Below are positions 6,360 to 6,803 of a stretch of 6,803 bases of DNA, in pieces. This DNA is from an uncultured Coriobacteriaceae bacterium. GTDB lineage: Bacteria; Actinomycetota; Coriobacteriia; Coriobacteriales; QAMH01. Each line of letters opens with the position of its first letter. Position 1 is the stretch's first letter. Made by a program: the position numbers and the translations under genes. The stretch spans positions 1 to 6,803 of the forward strand of contig CADBRF010000045.1 of assembly GCA_902796975.1 (NCBI GenBank), read 5' to 3'. Under the pieces are notes generated by a model. The model saw nothing but the letters and a program-made list of their open reading frames with translations, did not search any database and was not told where the DNA came from.

Positions 6360-6691
6360 CATCCAGCTTCGAGGATGTGCCGGTGAAAACCAGGATTCTG
6401 AACCGGCGGCAGACCACGCACAACGGTCGAAGCGAAGTGCAGCATGCCGTTTATCAGAAAAAATCCGTACGACGACATGCCCACGACCGGGTTTTTCAGC
6501 TTCCGGCACAAGTATTCCGCCAAGGGCACCCCCAACCAGACGAGCGCGATGCTGACGAGTGGAAAATGAGCCATGGGCAGGTCTGAAAGGTCCATGGGGT
6601 TCACGGCGAACACGTTGGCAATGATATCGAACTGACCATTGGTGCTATGGCAAGTATATTCCTCAAACTGGTGCTCTGGGTGATTCGGTGT
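6329..6691 (-). pseudogene. HXXEE-family membrane protein remnant, lacking its start
   Basis: The open frame runs from just after an in-frame TAG (6692-6694) to a TGA (6329-6331), giving 120 residues. It begins almost directly with HQFEEY (residues 7-12), the signature of HXXEE-domain membrane proteins. Two hydrophobic segments follow (about 43-58, including IALVWLGVPLAEYL, and about 72-90, including GFFLINGMLHF), then QNPG (98-101), a conserved-looking end of the domain. Intact relatives, as I recall them, have a hydrophobic helix leading into HxxEE and another after NPG. Here the sequence before the motif is a stop plus six polar residues, and the tail after NPG is polar. No ATG, GTG or TTG lies before the motif; the first start, GTG 6613, would make a 94-residue protein without HxxEE. 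It also overlaps a plus-strand promoter. I therefore read it as truncated at both ends. A functional short protein from 6613 is the alternative. Confidence 0.55.
6632..6660 (+). promoter_or_regulatory. sigma-70-like promoter for the TetR-type gene
   Basis: CTGACC (6632-6637, four of six to TTGACA) and TATATT (6655-6660, five of six to TATAAT) are exactly 17 bases apart. Transcription would begin near 6667, giving a leader of about 64 bases before GTG 6731. A small dyad, ACCA-T-TGGT (6635-6643), lies in the spacer, where an autorepressor could bind; that role is speculative. The promoter sits inside the HXXEE remnant on the opposite strand. Confidence 0.45.
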
Positions 6692-6720
6692 CTATTCTCG
6701 TGGCCTCTGCCGCTCAGGTG

Positions 6721-6727
6721 GGAGGAG
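6721..6727 (+). promoter_or_regulatory. ribosome-binding site of the TetR-type gene
   Basis: GGAGGAG lies 3 bases before GTG 6731 (5 bases counted from its GGAGG core). It favours GTG 6731 over the in-frame ATG 6647, which lies upstream of the predicted transcription start. Confidence 0.5.
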
Positions 6728-6730
6728 TCT

Positions 6731-6803
6731 GTGGGACGGCCGAAAGCAAACGCATCAGGAGTCGATGCTCGAACGCGTATCGAGGATACCTTCTGGGATA
6801 TGC
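6731..6803 (+). CDS. probable TetR/AcrR-family transcriptional regulator, first 24 codons (3' end beyond window)
   Basis: Only the N terminus is present. It reads (M)GRPKANASG then VDARTRIEDTFWDM. A GRPK-type basic opening followed by R-x-R-I-x-D-x-F is how many TetR-family regulators enter helix 1 of the DNA-binding domain. GTG 6731 is chosen for the GGAGGAG just upstream and the promoter at 6632-6660. The frame stays open upstream to ATG 6647, but those 28 extra codons would lie largely in the untranslated leader and give an unlikely hydrophobic N terminus. The neighbouring HXXEE remnant is divergent from it, so it may once have been this regulator's target. With so few residues the family call is tentative. 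Confidence 0.5.
   Translation, partial: MGRPKANASGVDARTRIEDTFWDM

Noticed and set aside
6378..6408. Hairpin GCCGGT/ACCGGC between the convergent genes
   Set aside because: The stem is six bases with a 17-base loop and has no T run on either strand, so it is a poor terminator.
1..6803. Mobile elements, CRISPR arrays, tRNA or rRNA genes, riboswitches
   Set aside because: I saw no transposase or integrase motifs, spaced direct repeats, cloverleaf-like runs or SAM/cobalamin riboswitch cores; covariance-model scans would settle this.

Overview
The window reads as ordinary chromosomal DNA from a moderately GC-rich bacterium (my impression is a GC content in the high fifties; not computed). Gram-positive style ribosome sites (AAGGAG, GGAGG, GAAGGAG), GTG starts, a CtpE-like P-type ATPase, a CcdA plus membrane-anchored TlpA-type thioredoxin pair, and a small PAS-like protein together suggest an anaerobic actinobacterium of the Coriobacteriia/Eggerthellaceae type. 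That placement is an inference from gene content and style, not a demonstrated identity.

Layout. Positions 1-1734 (minus) hold the N-terminal 578 residues of a CtpE-like cation-transporting P-type ATPase whose C-terminal membrane helices lie beyond the left edge. Positions 1913-2818 (minus) encode an alpha/beta hydrolase of the HSL/BD-FAE esterase type, 178 bases upstream of the ATPase and possibly transcribed with it. A 166-base divergent spacer follows. Then comes a plus-strand cluster: O-acetylhomoserine sulfhydrylase (2985-4265), CcdA (4305-4994) and a membrane-tethered thioredoxin-like protein (5055-5768). It closes with a hairpin that overlaps the last stop codon. After a 276-base spacer comes a 104-residue PAS-like protein with a Cys/His signature (6045-6359, plus). 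Its 3' end runs tail-to-tail into a minus-strand HXXEE-family membrane-protein remnant (6329-6691) that has lost its start. A plus-strand promoter inside that remnant leads to the first 24 codons of a probable TetR-family regulator (6731 to the right edge).

How the genes may work together. CcdA moves reducing equivalents across the membrane, and the downstream WCPNC thioredoxin-like protein is its natural extracytoplasmic acceptor. The sulfhydrylase just upstream makes homocysteine from O-acetylhomoserine and sulfide. The cluster therefore joins sulfur assimilation to extracytoplasmic thiol redox, although cotranscription is inferred only from spacing.

I see no tRNA, rRNA, CRISPR array, insertion sequence or phage gene, and no clear undescribed multi-gene system. 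The points most worth a second look are the Cys/His PAS-like protein, the HXXEE remnant overlapped by a regulator's promoter, and the ambiguous ccdA start.
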